Source of the DNA: Trichaptum fuscoviolaceum
Lineage: Eukaryota; Basidiomycota; Agaricomycetes; Hymenochaetales; Trichaptaceae
DNA: 64,000 bases
Assembly: GCA_910574455.1 (NCBI GenBank)
Contig: CAJSYZ010000002.1
Location: 2,195,671-2,259,670, forward strand
Direction: 5' to 3'
The notes beneath the pieces are model-generated. The model saw only the letters and a list, made by a program, of their open reading frames with translations, searched no databases and was not told where the DNA came from. A program made the position numbers and the translations under genes. Shown here piece after piece: positions 27,448 through 38,157 of the stretch (position 1 is the first letter of the stretch; every line of letters begins with the position of its first letter).

Positions 27448-29862
27448 CTAAGTAGTCGAAGGCGTCGGATGATAATTTGCCATGAAATTTTGAGCGTATC
27501 CTGCGAGCCCTGTAAGTGGAGTTGCCGGTGCTCCGGGGGTCGCAACATTACTAGTGTGTGGTATCGTCGGTGCAGCAAAACCAGCACCAACAGGCGTTGC
27601 CCACCCATTCACCTGAGGCTTTGGAGCAACCGTGTTCGCCACCGGTCTGGCAGGTGTCGTATATGCAGCGTACGTCGCGGGTACGCCTGACGTCGCCGTC
27701 TGTGGTTGGGGTGTACTCCGGGCAGGCGTCGCGCTCGGCGCCACAGGAGGTTGATAGCTTGAGTACCATGATGCGTACGGATACTGAGCCCCGTTCGTGT
27801 ACGACGGGTAAGCCGCTTGCGCTGAAGCTGCTTGTGGAGTCGAATTTCCTTGCGTGTACGCGCCTCCAAAGTAGGTGCCAGTCGCATTCTGTTGGCCTGC
27901 GGCATATTGCGGGTACGCGGCACGATATTGCTGCTGGTAGTTTGAGTACGCGTAATTTTGTTGTGAGTAGCCCGATGACGCAGGGTACGCGGGCGTCGGC
28001 GTCTGGACTGCAGGTAATGACGTCGACGTTGCGACCGGCTTCGGGGCGGGAGTCGTTGCAGGCATGGCAGTAGATGCGGATGGATTTACATATATTGTTG
28101 TGTCATCCCGAAGTGCAGCACCACGAGAATCAGCCAATGTACCATACCACCCGGGAGCGGCCTCGGACGGAAGTGTACGATGGACTCTTCTAAGGGCGGG
28201 AAGAGGAGGTACCAATGATACAGAAGGGTCACTCGCTAGTCTTGGACGCATTGATGCAAGTAGTGTTAGAGAGTCAACCACCTTGTGAGCTACGAGATAA
28301 GTTCGGTGAGTGGGTTTTAATACATAGAGTGTTGTCAAACGAACCGATTTCCCACTCCTCAGATCCGACTTCGACGCTACTCAAACCGCCCTTGTCGCCA
28401 CCGAGCCTCTGGGCTTGCAACTTTTCTAACCGTAAAAGCGCAGCAGCATTATGGTCCAGCAGCTCATTGACGTTCTCTTCAAGTTCCAAAGCGTCCAACA
28501 CATCTGTAAAGGTTTTTATTTCTTCCTTCGTGAAGATAGTGCTCAACAGGTCCTTCACTTTCTCCTTCTGTTCCTGCCGTTCGACCGTCCTTGTCTCAAC
28601 CGGGTCCAGCTCCACAACTTCATCCACGTCCATGTCCTTCTGCGTAGATACACTAAGTTTCTGTCGCATCCGTTCACCCAATATCCTCGCCTTCTCACGA
28701 GCTTTGCCCTTCTCATGCCTCCACCATAATACATTTGTCAGGTCCTTTTGTCCAATATTAGCACCATCGTTATCGAAAGTTGGTGCAAAGCTTGCATACG
28801 GTCCGTAATCAAGGAACGTCCCAGAGCTCACAGACTGAGGGCCAGGCAGCTTCAACCGCGACACAGGCTGTTTACCGTTGAAGAGATTTCCAAGAGTAGG
28901 TATTGACTTCAGTACAGCGGCTGGTGATGGAAGAATAGATACGAGCTCAGCGTGTCCAGTATTAAGGTCGTTGAGGGACTTCAACTCCGCTTCGGCTCCT
29001 ACTGGGTCCAAACTCAATGATGACCACCACTCTCCGTTTGGCAGTTTCTGCATGAGGGCGTACTTCCGCCGTTTTGAACCAGAGGAAAGTTCATCCTTGA
29101 CGACTGACGCCTCATCATTCGTGGCAGGGTATGGGTTGACAATTTCTGGTCTCAATGAAAGCCCGTCAATGGTATGTTTCGATGCCTCTTCGATGAGAGC
29201 AAGAGCAATTTGACAAAATTTGAGCTGCTGAACTGCTGGTGCTGACACCCTAGCTCGAGGTTGCGATGAAATCGGGAAGAGTTGCTTGATTGCAGACTGA
29301 AGAAACAAATAAGTACCCCCAGATAACAAACAGGCCTATAGAATGTTGCGTACTCGGTAAACACGTAGGGGATGCTCGCTTGGCTCCTTCAATAGAGCGC
29401 GTAGAGAATACGAATCTGACGGGGTCTTTGAACTCGAAGGCGTGGGTGGCGACGTTGACTCCAAGACCTGTTCAAGTGGGAACACTCGATCAAGAAGGCC
29501 TTGGTTATCCATCCTGACACACGCTATAAGTCATAATAAAAGAAAACATACTCTGCAACTCACATTTCTAGAATGTCCAGGATCTTCTTTGCATCGTCCT
29601 CTTTTATGGGTTGGTCGCCAGCGAGAGGTGGATATTCAGCGGCATCAACATTCTCGTCTTTCATAATGGGCTCATCCTCATCCTCACGAGCTTGCTTCGC
29701 AGCAGGTAAGTCGTCCGAGTCCACCCCGGAGTTCCGCTTGCGCTTCTTTGGGAGCAACTTCAAGTTGGACTTAGTAGAAGTTGGAGACGAGCTCGTCGCC
29801 TTGTCAGCGTCGTCGTCCGTTTTGTCTTGATTGGTCGTAGATGAGCGAGTGTTGCGCGCCAT
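27448..29862 (-). CDS. Hypothetical nuclear-type protein with Tyr/Gln/Ala-rich tail
   Basis: About 750 residues in four exons. The N-terminus (MARNTRSSTTNQDKTDDDAD) carries a basic cluster PKKRKR that fits a nuclear localisation signal. A helical, probably conserved core includes AIKQLFPISSQPRARVSAPA and FLDYGPYASFAPTFDNDGA, then a charged coiled-coil-like stretch (KEKVKDLLSTIFTKEEIKTF) and the segment PGWYGTLADSRGAALRDDTT. The last 200 residues are low complexity, rich in Tyr, Gln, Ala, Pro and Ser (for example NYAYSNYQQQYRAAYPQYAA), a prion-like composition. A 55-nt intron near 28280-28335 links the core to the tail in frame. I do not recognise the family and assign no function. The start is the first ATG; an upstream frame lacks one. 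Confidence 0.75.
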
Positions 29863-30428
29863 TGTCACAGACTGCAAGGCTGCGAGTTGTGTACCGGAGC
29901 CCAAGAGTATGAGTTCCTAAGCCTATTACGCAGGGATAGGGAGTGTTTATGTTCTGCGGTCGATAGTCAAGTCCTGTAATTTGATGTCGGCGGTTTTTTG
30001 GAGGGATTGCGAATGAATAAAGGCTCAAATACTGTTGTGAATTCCGTATGCCAACTCTGGGATGAGGAGCGCGTCGCGTCGCGGGATTGCCAGTTGAGTG
30101 CGAGCCGGTTGTGTCGCGCGCGAATGAGGTTGCCCAAGAGCTCCCTGAGACTCCCCTCCAGGACAGTGTGGCGATGCTTAGTTTGAGTCTCCGCCTTAAC
30201 CCCTTTATCTGCAATATTTGCTCTTCAACTTTTATAACATTCTAATACAAAGAAGAGTGCTTCTACTAGTAATATCTGTAATTCCATGTCTTAAAAAACC
30301 CTCTCGTAAGATGCAACGAGCTAGAGAGGAACCGGGAGGATGGACGTTTGCTACACTTACACTTTAAACTCCGCCAATAGCCCATCTTGACTTCAAAATT
30401 CGCAACTATAATTTACCGCTATTCCATC
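29863..30428. promoter_or_regulatory. Divergent promoter region, hypothetical gene / mL43
   Basis: 566 nt between two divergent start codons. No clear core element. No coding region is seen. Confidence 0.45.
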
Positions 30429-30933
30429 ATGCCTCCACGCCTACGAATACCGCCCGCAACGCCGATCATCAATAGGCGTCTGTTGTCCGCGAGGCCAGCA
30501 AATGGACATACTAGCTTCATCCCCCAAGTCCGGAAGTTAGTGTTCGAGTACTGTGATGTTTGGCCGTCTTCAGCCAATTTGCGAACGTACATATACAACC
30601 AGGTCGAGGAGCTTGCTCGAGAGAACCCCCATGTCGAATTCGTTGTAAAGCAACGGCCATCGAAGGAGCCAATCATACGCGGGTTCTACTGTGCGTGAAT
30701 TCTCTCAACCATATAATTGCACAGTATCTGAAATTCCACCAGTGAACAACCGGGACAAAGTTGTTGGTCTGAAGGGCTTTGAGGTTACGCAGATCTCGCA
30801 GAAAGTTCAACTTCTGTTGGATGCATCTGGAGCAAAAATAGTTCCTCTGAAGAGGAAAACCGTTCTCAGTACGACAGAAGCCGCGAGGGGAATCTGGAGT
30901 GGACTGCATTTGCCAGAAACCTACAAAATCTAG
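30429..30933 (+). CDS. MRPL51: Mitochondrial ribosomal protein mL43 (L51/S25/CI-B8 domain)
   Basis: A component of the mitochondrial large ribosomal subunit. Two exons around a 52-nt intron give 150 residues. The N-terminus is basic with Arg and Pro and few acids (MPPRLRIPPATPIINRRLLS), compatible with mitochondrial import. The L51/S25/CI-B8 thioredoxin-like domain follows: KLVFEYCDVWPSSANLRTYI, PHVEFVVKQRPSKEPIIRGF, and after the splice NNRDKVVGLKGFEVTQISQK. The C-terminal extension ends GIWSGLHLPETYKI. Size and motif order fit fungal mL43. Confidence 0.88.
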
Positions 30934-31305
30934 TTGCTCGAGAGCTTTTGTTCGCGTTTGTTGCCGTTGCCCTCCACAAGCATCAAACGCCACTCATCCA
31001 GAGCAGAGTGTATGACTTTTCCACACTTCCTTTAAAGCCAGGATGTCGGGAGTAGGAAGGTGCGATTCTTCTGAAAGTATTGAAGGATGGGGTATAATAT
31101 GATTGCATGTAAACTAGTATTTTACAGGAGCACTGCACTGTGCTAAGCACTCTATAAACGTGCATTAATTCCCTATGTGAGCAATGTAGAATGTTGGATG
31201 CGATAAGCAAAGAAGATATGCGACGGAGAAATTGGTGATGAAACGAGTGAGCAAAATAAAACATAATGTAGCGTGCAATAATTTGAACGTGAAGGTAGTC
31301 AGTCT
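30934..31305. other. Convergent 3' region
   Basis: AT-rich sequence between mL43 and a minus-strand gene. No gene is seen. Confidence 0.5.
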
Positions 31306-33576
31306 CTATCGAGCAGCGAACTCCGATTGACGAGCAACGAATCTCCGTTCTGGAGACGCAGAAGGGGCCTTTGATGTGAAGCTCAGCGTAGAGTTAGGCA
31401 GTGGGCTGAGTCTGTATGGGACGTCAGTTCCAAATGTTCCGCCTCCTGATCCTGAACTTTCGGAATTCTTTTCTGACTTTTTGTCTGCCGCCTCGTTAGC
31501 CAGCTGTTGCACCCTCCGATGAGCCTGTGTCACAGGAGGATTGAGCCGAACCCGAGCGGAAATGTTCGAGTTTGGTGTCGCTGCGTCCTCATCCTCCAAA
31601 CCATAGGTAAAGATACTTCGTGTTGTAGGTGCAAGATATTCCAGACGAGTTCGCATCGCAGTTGCGCCAGTGGCTGGGACAGGGAAGACTGTATCACCAC
31701 TTCGAAGGCGTTGTTCGGTGCGAACGCGTTCGACTTCTTCTTCCTCATCTGTAGGAATTTCATCCCCATCCGCGTTGAGACGTGCTATTGAAATGCTTTA
31801 AGTCTAGCATCATACTGTTTCAAAAATGTACATACCCCAACCTCGACGTCTTGTTGCTCCCGAGCTTGAACTCGACGTCGAGCTGCTTGCGGACGGCCTT
31901 GTAGAAGCAAAGTTTGCTTGTATTCCAGGCGCACTAGCCAATTCTCTAGGAAAGGATGGAGGAAACTGCACAGTCGCGCGTGTCCTAGCGGATGCATTTT
32001 GAGTCGAATTCGTTCTTTCAGCGTTACGAGCTCTGAGGCGTTCCCTGTTGCGTAGAATGCTCTCCCACGACTCTGAAAGTCTCCGGTCCACTGCAGACGG
32101 TCTTCGAGTAAGCGATGCCCCAGGAGATTCGTAGAAGCTGGATTCGAAATCATCCCACATGTTTTCAGCCGCACGTATTTGATGCACTTGCTCTTCTCCT
32201 CTCGCGTTGACATGTCGCCTAATCTGGTACGAGCCTCTTGAACTCTGCACTGTTTCAACAACTTCGCGGAATGGACCGGCTCGTGGTCTAATCCGAACTC
32301 CTTCGTCGAACACAGTGGGGCTTGGTGAACGTGGGAAGAACACATCCTCTGTCTGGGATCCAGTATGGCTTGTCGGATGACTTATGGCGACAGACTGGGG
32401 CACGGAGTGCCCATTTGCGCTTGTGTTACGAGAAAAGTTTTGAGTAGGCCACACTAGCTCCGGTGTTGATCTACCTGAAGTCGAGAGGAGAGTGTGCGTC
32501 CTAGCATTGTACGTACCCCTGAGAGTATTTCCACTCGTGTTTTCCGTCTGCAATGCGTGCGCATTGTCCGCCGAAGCCAACGCTAGGATGCGAAGTCTAA
32601 GGTCCTCATCTCTTTCAGTGTCCGAGCTTTCCCTTCCACCCGCTTCATCCTCCGATGTTTGAAGCCCATCCAACAGTCTCGGCAAGTACGAATCTTCTTC
32701 TATGGTGACCGGCCTCGCATTAGAAGTTCCAGATCCGTTTTCGTTAACGTTTTGTATTGACATTCCGATTGCGTTTGTTGCATATGTCATAGAAGTTCGC
32801 CCACGATGTCGTGATCTGAAAGCTAAACGAGACCATTGTTCAGCGTTATGATTCTCTTGTCCTTGCGCCGACGCAGTTCTGGCGGCTACACGTCGGCCTA
32901 GCGTAGTACTGGCCGCATCTTGAGGTCTAGCTTCTTGATGGCGGTCGTTTCCCGACGCTCGCCGAGAGTCAGGCATCACACTTAGGTAGAAGGCAAACTC
33001 GTCCCTTGTAGGTCGTTGTGGTGGTGTCCGACCTTGCGTTTGAGCCTGGCTAGAGGTCTGTGTCTCCACATTTGAGCGACTCCTCTGGCGCAGAACGGGC
33101 ATACGTATCGAAGTGTTCGAGCGATGTTCAACGGTCCTGTTCTGTTCGACGGCCGCGACGTCAGCAGGGCCCGGGTGCCCTGCCAAAAGCTCATCCATGG
33201 CGTTAGACAGATGCTCGAGAGCTGAAGTACTGTCAGCAGGTGACAAAACAATGGCGGCATGCGAGGGCCCTATGTTTCCTAATTCTCCGTCGAGATTTCT
33301 GGTGCGGTCTAAAGCAGTCCTTCCATGCACCCTCAGTGTTTCTAGCGCTTGGCTTGAATGGTCGTCCGCTCCACCGCCCAAAAAATGAGTTCCTTCTGAA
33401 GCTTCATGCAAGTCTACATTAGTAGCGTTCAGCAGTGCAAGTAAGGCTTCGGCTTCGGACTGTGACGATGTGCCGATGGTCCTGCTACTTTCACCCCTTC
33501 GCTCAGCACCCTCCCTTGCCTCTGGGCGACTGGAAGAGGAATCAGAAGTGGTTTGGGAGACCTCTTGTTGAGGCAT
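31306..33576 (-). CDS. Large hypothetical Ser/Arg/Thr-rich protein
   Basis: About 739 residues from two exons joined by a 51-nt intron near 31785-31840. The long first exon begins MPQQEVSQTTSDSSSSRPEA and is rich in Ser, Thr, Arg, Gln and Glu, with a Gly/Arg-containing end (SSSSSGATRRRGWG). After the splice comes RLNADGDEIPTDEEEEVERV, a charged segment, and a Ser/Pro-rich end. A somewhat less degenerate stretch lies around ENMWDDFESSFYESPGASLT and SWESILRNRERLRARNAER. It is probably largely disordered, with many potential phosphorylation sites. No domain was recognised. The frame is open upstream to 33732, but the ATG at 33576 is the more natural start. Why it is believed real: 2 kb of uninterrupted, compositionally consistent coding sequence. 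Confidence 0.75.
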
Positions 33577-34324
33577 GAGTTTTTCAAGGATTCCACAACG
33601 AGCTAGATGAGTGAAGAGTGAAGAGGACAGACGATGGGTAGAGAAGGAGACGACAAGTAAAGGAACGAACTTAAAGCTTCCAATTACAATAGACTGAGAT
33701 GTGGTGGTGGCTGCCGCGGATAGTAGCAGCACAGACTAGGTATTCACCAAACGAGAGTCCCTCACAATTACTCGACCACAGATATTGGGACCCAAGTCGT
33801 CTTTCTGTTCATATATGATGGCTGAGGATGTGAGGAAGAAGACAGAGGGCCAATGTTGGAAAAGCGTTGGTCTGTCAAGAGGCGCTAATATGAAGTTGAA
33901 AGTACAGCCTCCCTGAAACGACAAATGAAGTCATCAAGAGCGCTGACATAAGCAACGCTCGCCGGTCACTGGCACTGTGACGTTGTCCCGGGCGTGACCA
34001 GCGAGCGTGACATCGGCAGCCTAGTTGCGCGCTGGGGTTTTCTAGGTGAAAGCTTCTCATTACTTCTCCTTCTCTATGTGACCCATAAACAGTTAACACC
34101 AGCATTCAAAGATCACTACATGGGCATGGTCACGGGCATATGTCTGAGATGTCCGAGACTTGCACCGTATTCCCTTCTTCAAGAAAGGAATACTTGAGCT
34201 AGCCTGAGAGTGCTAACACTGTAAGCGCGTTTATTTTCTGGTTTCAACTACAATTTGCGCTATCACTGATAACTTTCCGATTGCGGTGATCTCTTAACAG
34301 GTACATCTGGAAGTCTATCTTCAT
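33577..34324. other. Intergenic region
   Basis: Promoter side of the minus-strand Ser/Arg-rich gene and 3' side of the next minus-strand gene. No gene is supported. Confidence 0.45.
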
Positions 34325-34685
34325 TCACTTGCTGTTGTTGCTGTTGCCGCCGCTCGGAGGGGTGTAAGTGGCATTACCTTGGCCGTCGTTATAGTAAGTG
34401 CTTCCATTCGAGTTACTGTAGTAGTAACTCCCATTACCTGCAATAGATACTTGTTAATTGGCTGAAGACCGCAGTTGACTGAAGACAGCTTCATGAGAGG
34501 TACTCACTGTTGGAATAATGGTAGGCATTCTGGTTTGGAGCCGACTCGCCATAATCGCGAGCGCAGTAGTGGTTGCCCTTCAAAATGGGACGTACGTCAG
34601 TATCTGAAGTCAATGCTCTACAATATGGACTACTCACCTGAGAGTTTGTCCCGGAGCTCTTGTAGGAGTAATCCTTGTCAGACAT
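34325..34685 (-). CDS. Small Tyr/Asn/Ser/Gly repeat protein (paralog 1, short form)
   Basis: Three exons give a 76-residue soluble protein. Exon 1 encodes MSDKDYSYKSSGTNSQ, exon 2 GNHYCARDYGESAPNQNAYH and onward, exon 3 the repeat end and TGA at 34325-34327. The second half is a run of degenerate 9-residue units (YYYSNSNGS, TYYNDGQGN). The second intron is phase 1 and splits the Ser codon just before the first NGS. The same split is found in the two paralogs to the right on this strand. No signal peptide or membrane segment. I recall similar short proteins from many agaricomycetes but no experimental function. The repeats suggest a small beta-structure (inference). Confidence 0.82.
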
Positions 34686-35505
34686 TGTTGATTGATTTTA
34701 TATATGTGCTGGACATTGACATCGTCAGTGCTTCTAGCTTTACAAGTAGCAGCTGTAACGTACGCAGGCTACAAAGGAGATGTTCAAGGTGAGTGTGAAC
34801 AGTGGAAGAGCCTTATCTTGAAATCTTCAGTCGCTAAATAGCCTTCTATTTGTATGCACTTATTTGTGATGTTCTCCTGACTATCAGAGTCTCTGATAAC
34901 ACTTCTTTGTTTCGATTTACCAATCCTGGAGCTGTCCCAAAAGTCTGTCACAATTCATTCTACAGGAAAGCATACAAATGCCCAAGTTTACCTCATGCGC
35001 GGAACGCCCGGTCTGCGCAGCCGCATCAGAATCGGATGTCTCAAGGTTCCCTATTTCTCGACTTCAATTCTATGTGCAGACTTTCTAGCTCTGTTAACAA
35101 GGTTCTGGATGCTTCGGATCCTCTCCTCTACATGTATAGCTCAATCGGATCGAGTTTTTGATACTCCTGGCATCAGGCCAAGCCAAGCAGACACCCGCAT
35201 TCCCTCTATAGTTAAGTTCATTATACATTCCTCAAGTGCTACACTCCCTGCCAAATCATGTGCGTCTGTTGGAAACCTGGCCTTTGTTCTGGTTTTGGAA
35301 AAGGGAAACCCACCGTTTTGCTCGTGAAATCTATCATTCGAACACTATTAGTGAGACCCAGCTTCACCTCTTGAATATTCATACAAAATTCAATGCTCTT
35401 TGGTTAACTATTGTACATTTACATATCTCAACGCGCAGTCTGAGGGGAAGCTCGAAGTACATGAATCGGAAAAGATGATAGGAATATATCACACGCTGGG
35501 CGAAG
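34686..35505. other. Intergenic region between paralogs
   Basis: About 820 nt with no supported gene. The open frames here lack repeat motifs or known domains. Confidence 0.45.
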
Positions 35506-36321
35506 CTAAGCATCCTCGCACTTCACCTTAACTTCTTCCATTTCCTCAAGTTTAACGCTGGTAACATCTTCCTTCTTGATCGCGATGACCATGTGCGCAT
35601 TCGTCAGCTCCTCCTCTTTCTCCTGCTCCTTTTTATCCATTTCCTGCTTGACAAGAGTAACCTCTTTTACGCTGACATCCTCCTCTTTGACATTTTCCTC
35701 TTTCTCTGTATCCCCCCCATCATCTGCACGCGCTGCAGCCACAGGCACTGTACCCATAAGCGCTCCGGCGAGTTCGGCGACGCGCCTCTTCACAACCTGG
35801 TTCTCAAACGACCTGAGTTTTGGTAGCGGCGGCGAGTACCACCCTCCACCGTACCCAGGATTGTAATACTTGCTGCCATCTGGGTTGTTGTAGAAATATG
35901 ATCCGTCGCCTGGGCCAATATGAACATCAGGAAGCGGAATTCAAGCTATTACAATGGATGACTTACTGTCCACATAGTAGAACGACCCTGCGACACGGCG
36001 ACTCCTAGAATTCCAAGCATAATAGAGGTAGGAACGATCATCGCCCTGGAAATAAGTTCGTTAGATTGCTGGAAGCGTTGCTAGCGTGTCGATATAAAAT
36101 GCATATGTACCTTCCTCGTTTTCTTTGCTACCACACTATAGCGTCCATAAAGGTTGACCCCCCGATCCATTTGAGGGTCCAGTCGTGGAAGCAACGGTTC
36201 AGACAAGTTAACTCTAGGTCTATGATAATGTCAGTGATCAGAAACTAGCAGAGGATCAGAATCGCAGGAAATACCTTTGTGTCGTCGACGAATCCTGTCG
36301 CCTTTGTTGGGTTCGCGCCAT
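35506..36321 (-). CDS. Tyr/DGS repeat protein with acidic coiled-coil-like tail (paralog 2)
   Basis: Four exons give about 212 residues. The N-terminus is basic (MARTQQRRQDSSTTQRPRVN). A central part holds DRSYLYYAWNSRSRRVAGSF, then the family motif DGSYFYNNPDGSKYYNPGYG and GGWYSPPLP. The last 90 residues are very rich in Glu, Lys and Val (EKEENVKEEDVSVKEVTLVK; MDKKEQEKEEELTNA) and look helical. The intron before DGS splits a Ser codon in phase 1 (A|GC), as in paralogs 1 and 3. Whether the tail belongs to the ancestral form or was gained is unknown. No membrane segment. Function unknown; the tail suggests a protein-binding role. Confidence 0.75.
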
Positions 36322-37146
36322 CTTCAAATCGATTGCTTAGCTCGCCGTGTGAGATATATGGGGAAAGGAGGGCCAGGAGCTTAAGATCTACAACATGACT
36401 CTTGACCGACTATTTATCGTATTCCACAATATGGAGATGTAAGCTTTCTTCGACCGGATCAGAGATTTGAACAACCAGCACTATGGGTCGTTTCCGAATG
36501 ACTCGCACATGCCGTCCGAATCGTTATGTTTCGAGATAAACTGCTGCGCTATCTCGATCCTTTCTCTCTTTCTCGGACCGAAGGCTGCGAGTGTTCGTCT
36601 GAAAAGGTTAGAAAAAACGCCACATCTAGGCACTAGAGAAAGGAGCAGGCATAGCTTGTGCCTCTGAAGAAGTCAGCAGCCTTGGCTTGATCACGGCATC
36701 CCTTGAAGCCGATGCGACGGAACGGCTGCATTTCACTCCAGCCCGTCTTACGCAGACAGTAATGGGTGAGCACTACCATGGAAAAGGGGAAAAACATACA
36801 ATCAAAAACATCAAACTGAAGCAGTGTTGTGAAACCTCCAACTTGAAGAGGATGCGCCGGTTCGCTTAAGTCGATGTTGCGGCAACGTCAAACTCTAAAG
36901 TCTAATTGTTAGCAGTCCGGAAACCTCTGGAGGCCTAGGGAAACCTTCCTGATCGAGGTGTACGCGGCGCATCAAGTCATTCATAGTTCCTGACCTATGG
37001 ACTTACGCCATCTATCACCATACTAGATGCGTATGGCTCATACGTGGTGGGGAGAAAAGAGTGGCGCAGTGATGGGATCTGAGGTAGACGTCAATGCCTT
37101 TCCAATGCCCAATTACTTCCGCAGTTTATTAGAACAGTTCAGGTCA
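36322..37146. other. Intergenic region between paralogs 2 and 3
   Basis: About 820 nt, close to the spacing between paralogs 1 and 2. No gene is supported. Confidence 0.45.
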
Positions 37147-37580
37147 CTACAACTCGTTTTTTCTGAAAGCTGTATAGGCAAGGTGAATTGATATGACGAA
37201 AGCTGCGACGATAGCCAAGATCGCTAAGATGGGCCCTGGAAATATGAAGAAGAAAAACAGCGGAACAGGGAGACAATCGCATGCAACCTTCGCTACTCTC
37301 GCCCCGACATATGGGTGCACAGGTTTGATGAATCGTCTTTCCCCAGTCGCAAACGTATGCCTGGTGGTTCCGTCTGGAAAAACATACGTCTGCGAACCGT
37401 CCGGGTTTTGTCGAAAGATGCTTCCATCACCTAGAATGTAAAGAAAGCTTACTTAGTGGACAAACAGACTTAGAAAATGTGTTTGAACGCACTGTGCCAG
37501 TATGCAAATGTATTTGTAGTCACCCCTGGAGTTTCGTACCTAAGGACGAAATACCTTGAGCCCTTAATCGAAGACGACAT
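37147..37580 (-). CDS. DGS repeat protein with C-terminal membrane anchor (paralog 3)
   Basis: Two exons (37494-37580 and 37147-37430, with a 63-nt intron) give about 123 residues. It starts MSSSIKGSRYFVLRYE. The phase-1 intron again splits the Ser codon before DGS (CAC A|GT GAT GGA). The repeat region reads DGSIFRQNPDGSQTYVFPDG, matching the DGS-x-(F/Y) unit of its neighbours. After a basic linker comes a long hydrophobic segment (VPLFFFFIFPGPILAILAIV and onward), followed by a short tail ending FRKNEL. This looks like a tail-anchored or single-pass membrane form of the family. Function unknown. Confidence 0.72.
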
Positions 37581-38157
37581 GAGTATAGATCGAAACTGCG
37601 GCGAAGCACTCACATACCTCTTTATTTACGCCTTCTTTTATAACATGGAACGAACCAAAGGCGTTTGTTCTTTCCATTTCCAAGCTCAATAATCTACAAG
37701 AAGTTGCGCTGTTGTCGAATTGGAGATTTTGAAGAGTGAGAATGATTGTTGCCCTTAAGTACGACATGATGCCTTCCTCATATGTGACCGAATCGAGGGT
37801 TCGATGCGTTGCAATAGTGGTGTGATTACATGGGAGTAAGACCAGATAGATGTTTATTAATCCAGGTAGCTGTGTCACAGAAAACCTTTGAGTTCATTGT
37901 AAGCAAGTGATGCACAATTGGCAGCCTTATGTTACGCGGTTGATGTGATAACACGCACCGTTGTTATCCAGACAAACCCCGACATCGAAGTGTTAACGCT
38001 GTGTACCTGACTTACGAATCCATGGACAGTGAACAACAAGTAAACGATATACGTGTACAAAGCTTGTACAGGTGGCTATGTTACAGAAATATAAACAGAT
38101 AAACCTAATACACAGAGGTATAAAAAAGCACGCTACCGGGGCTGTGTGGGGGTATTA
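37581..38157. other. Intergenic region
   Basis: No gene is seen between paralog 3 and the PIF1 stop codon. Confidence 0.45.
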
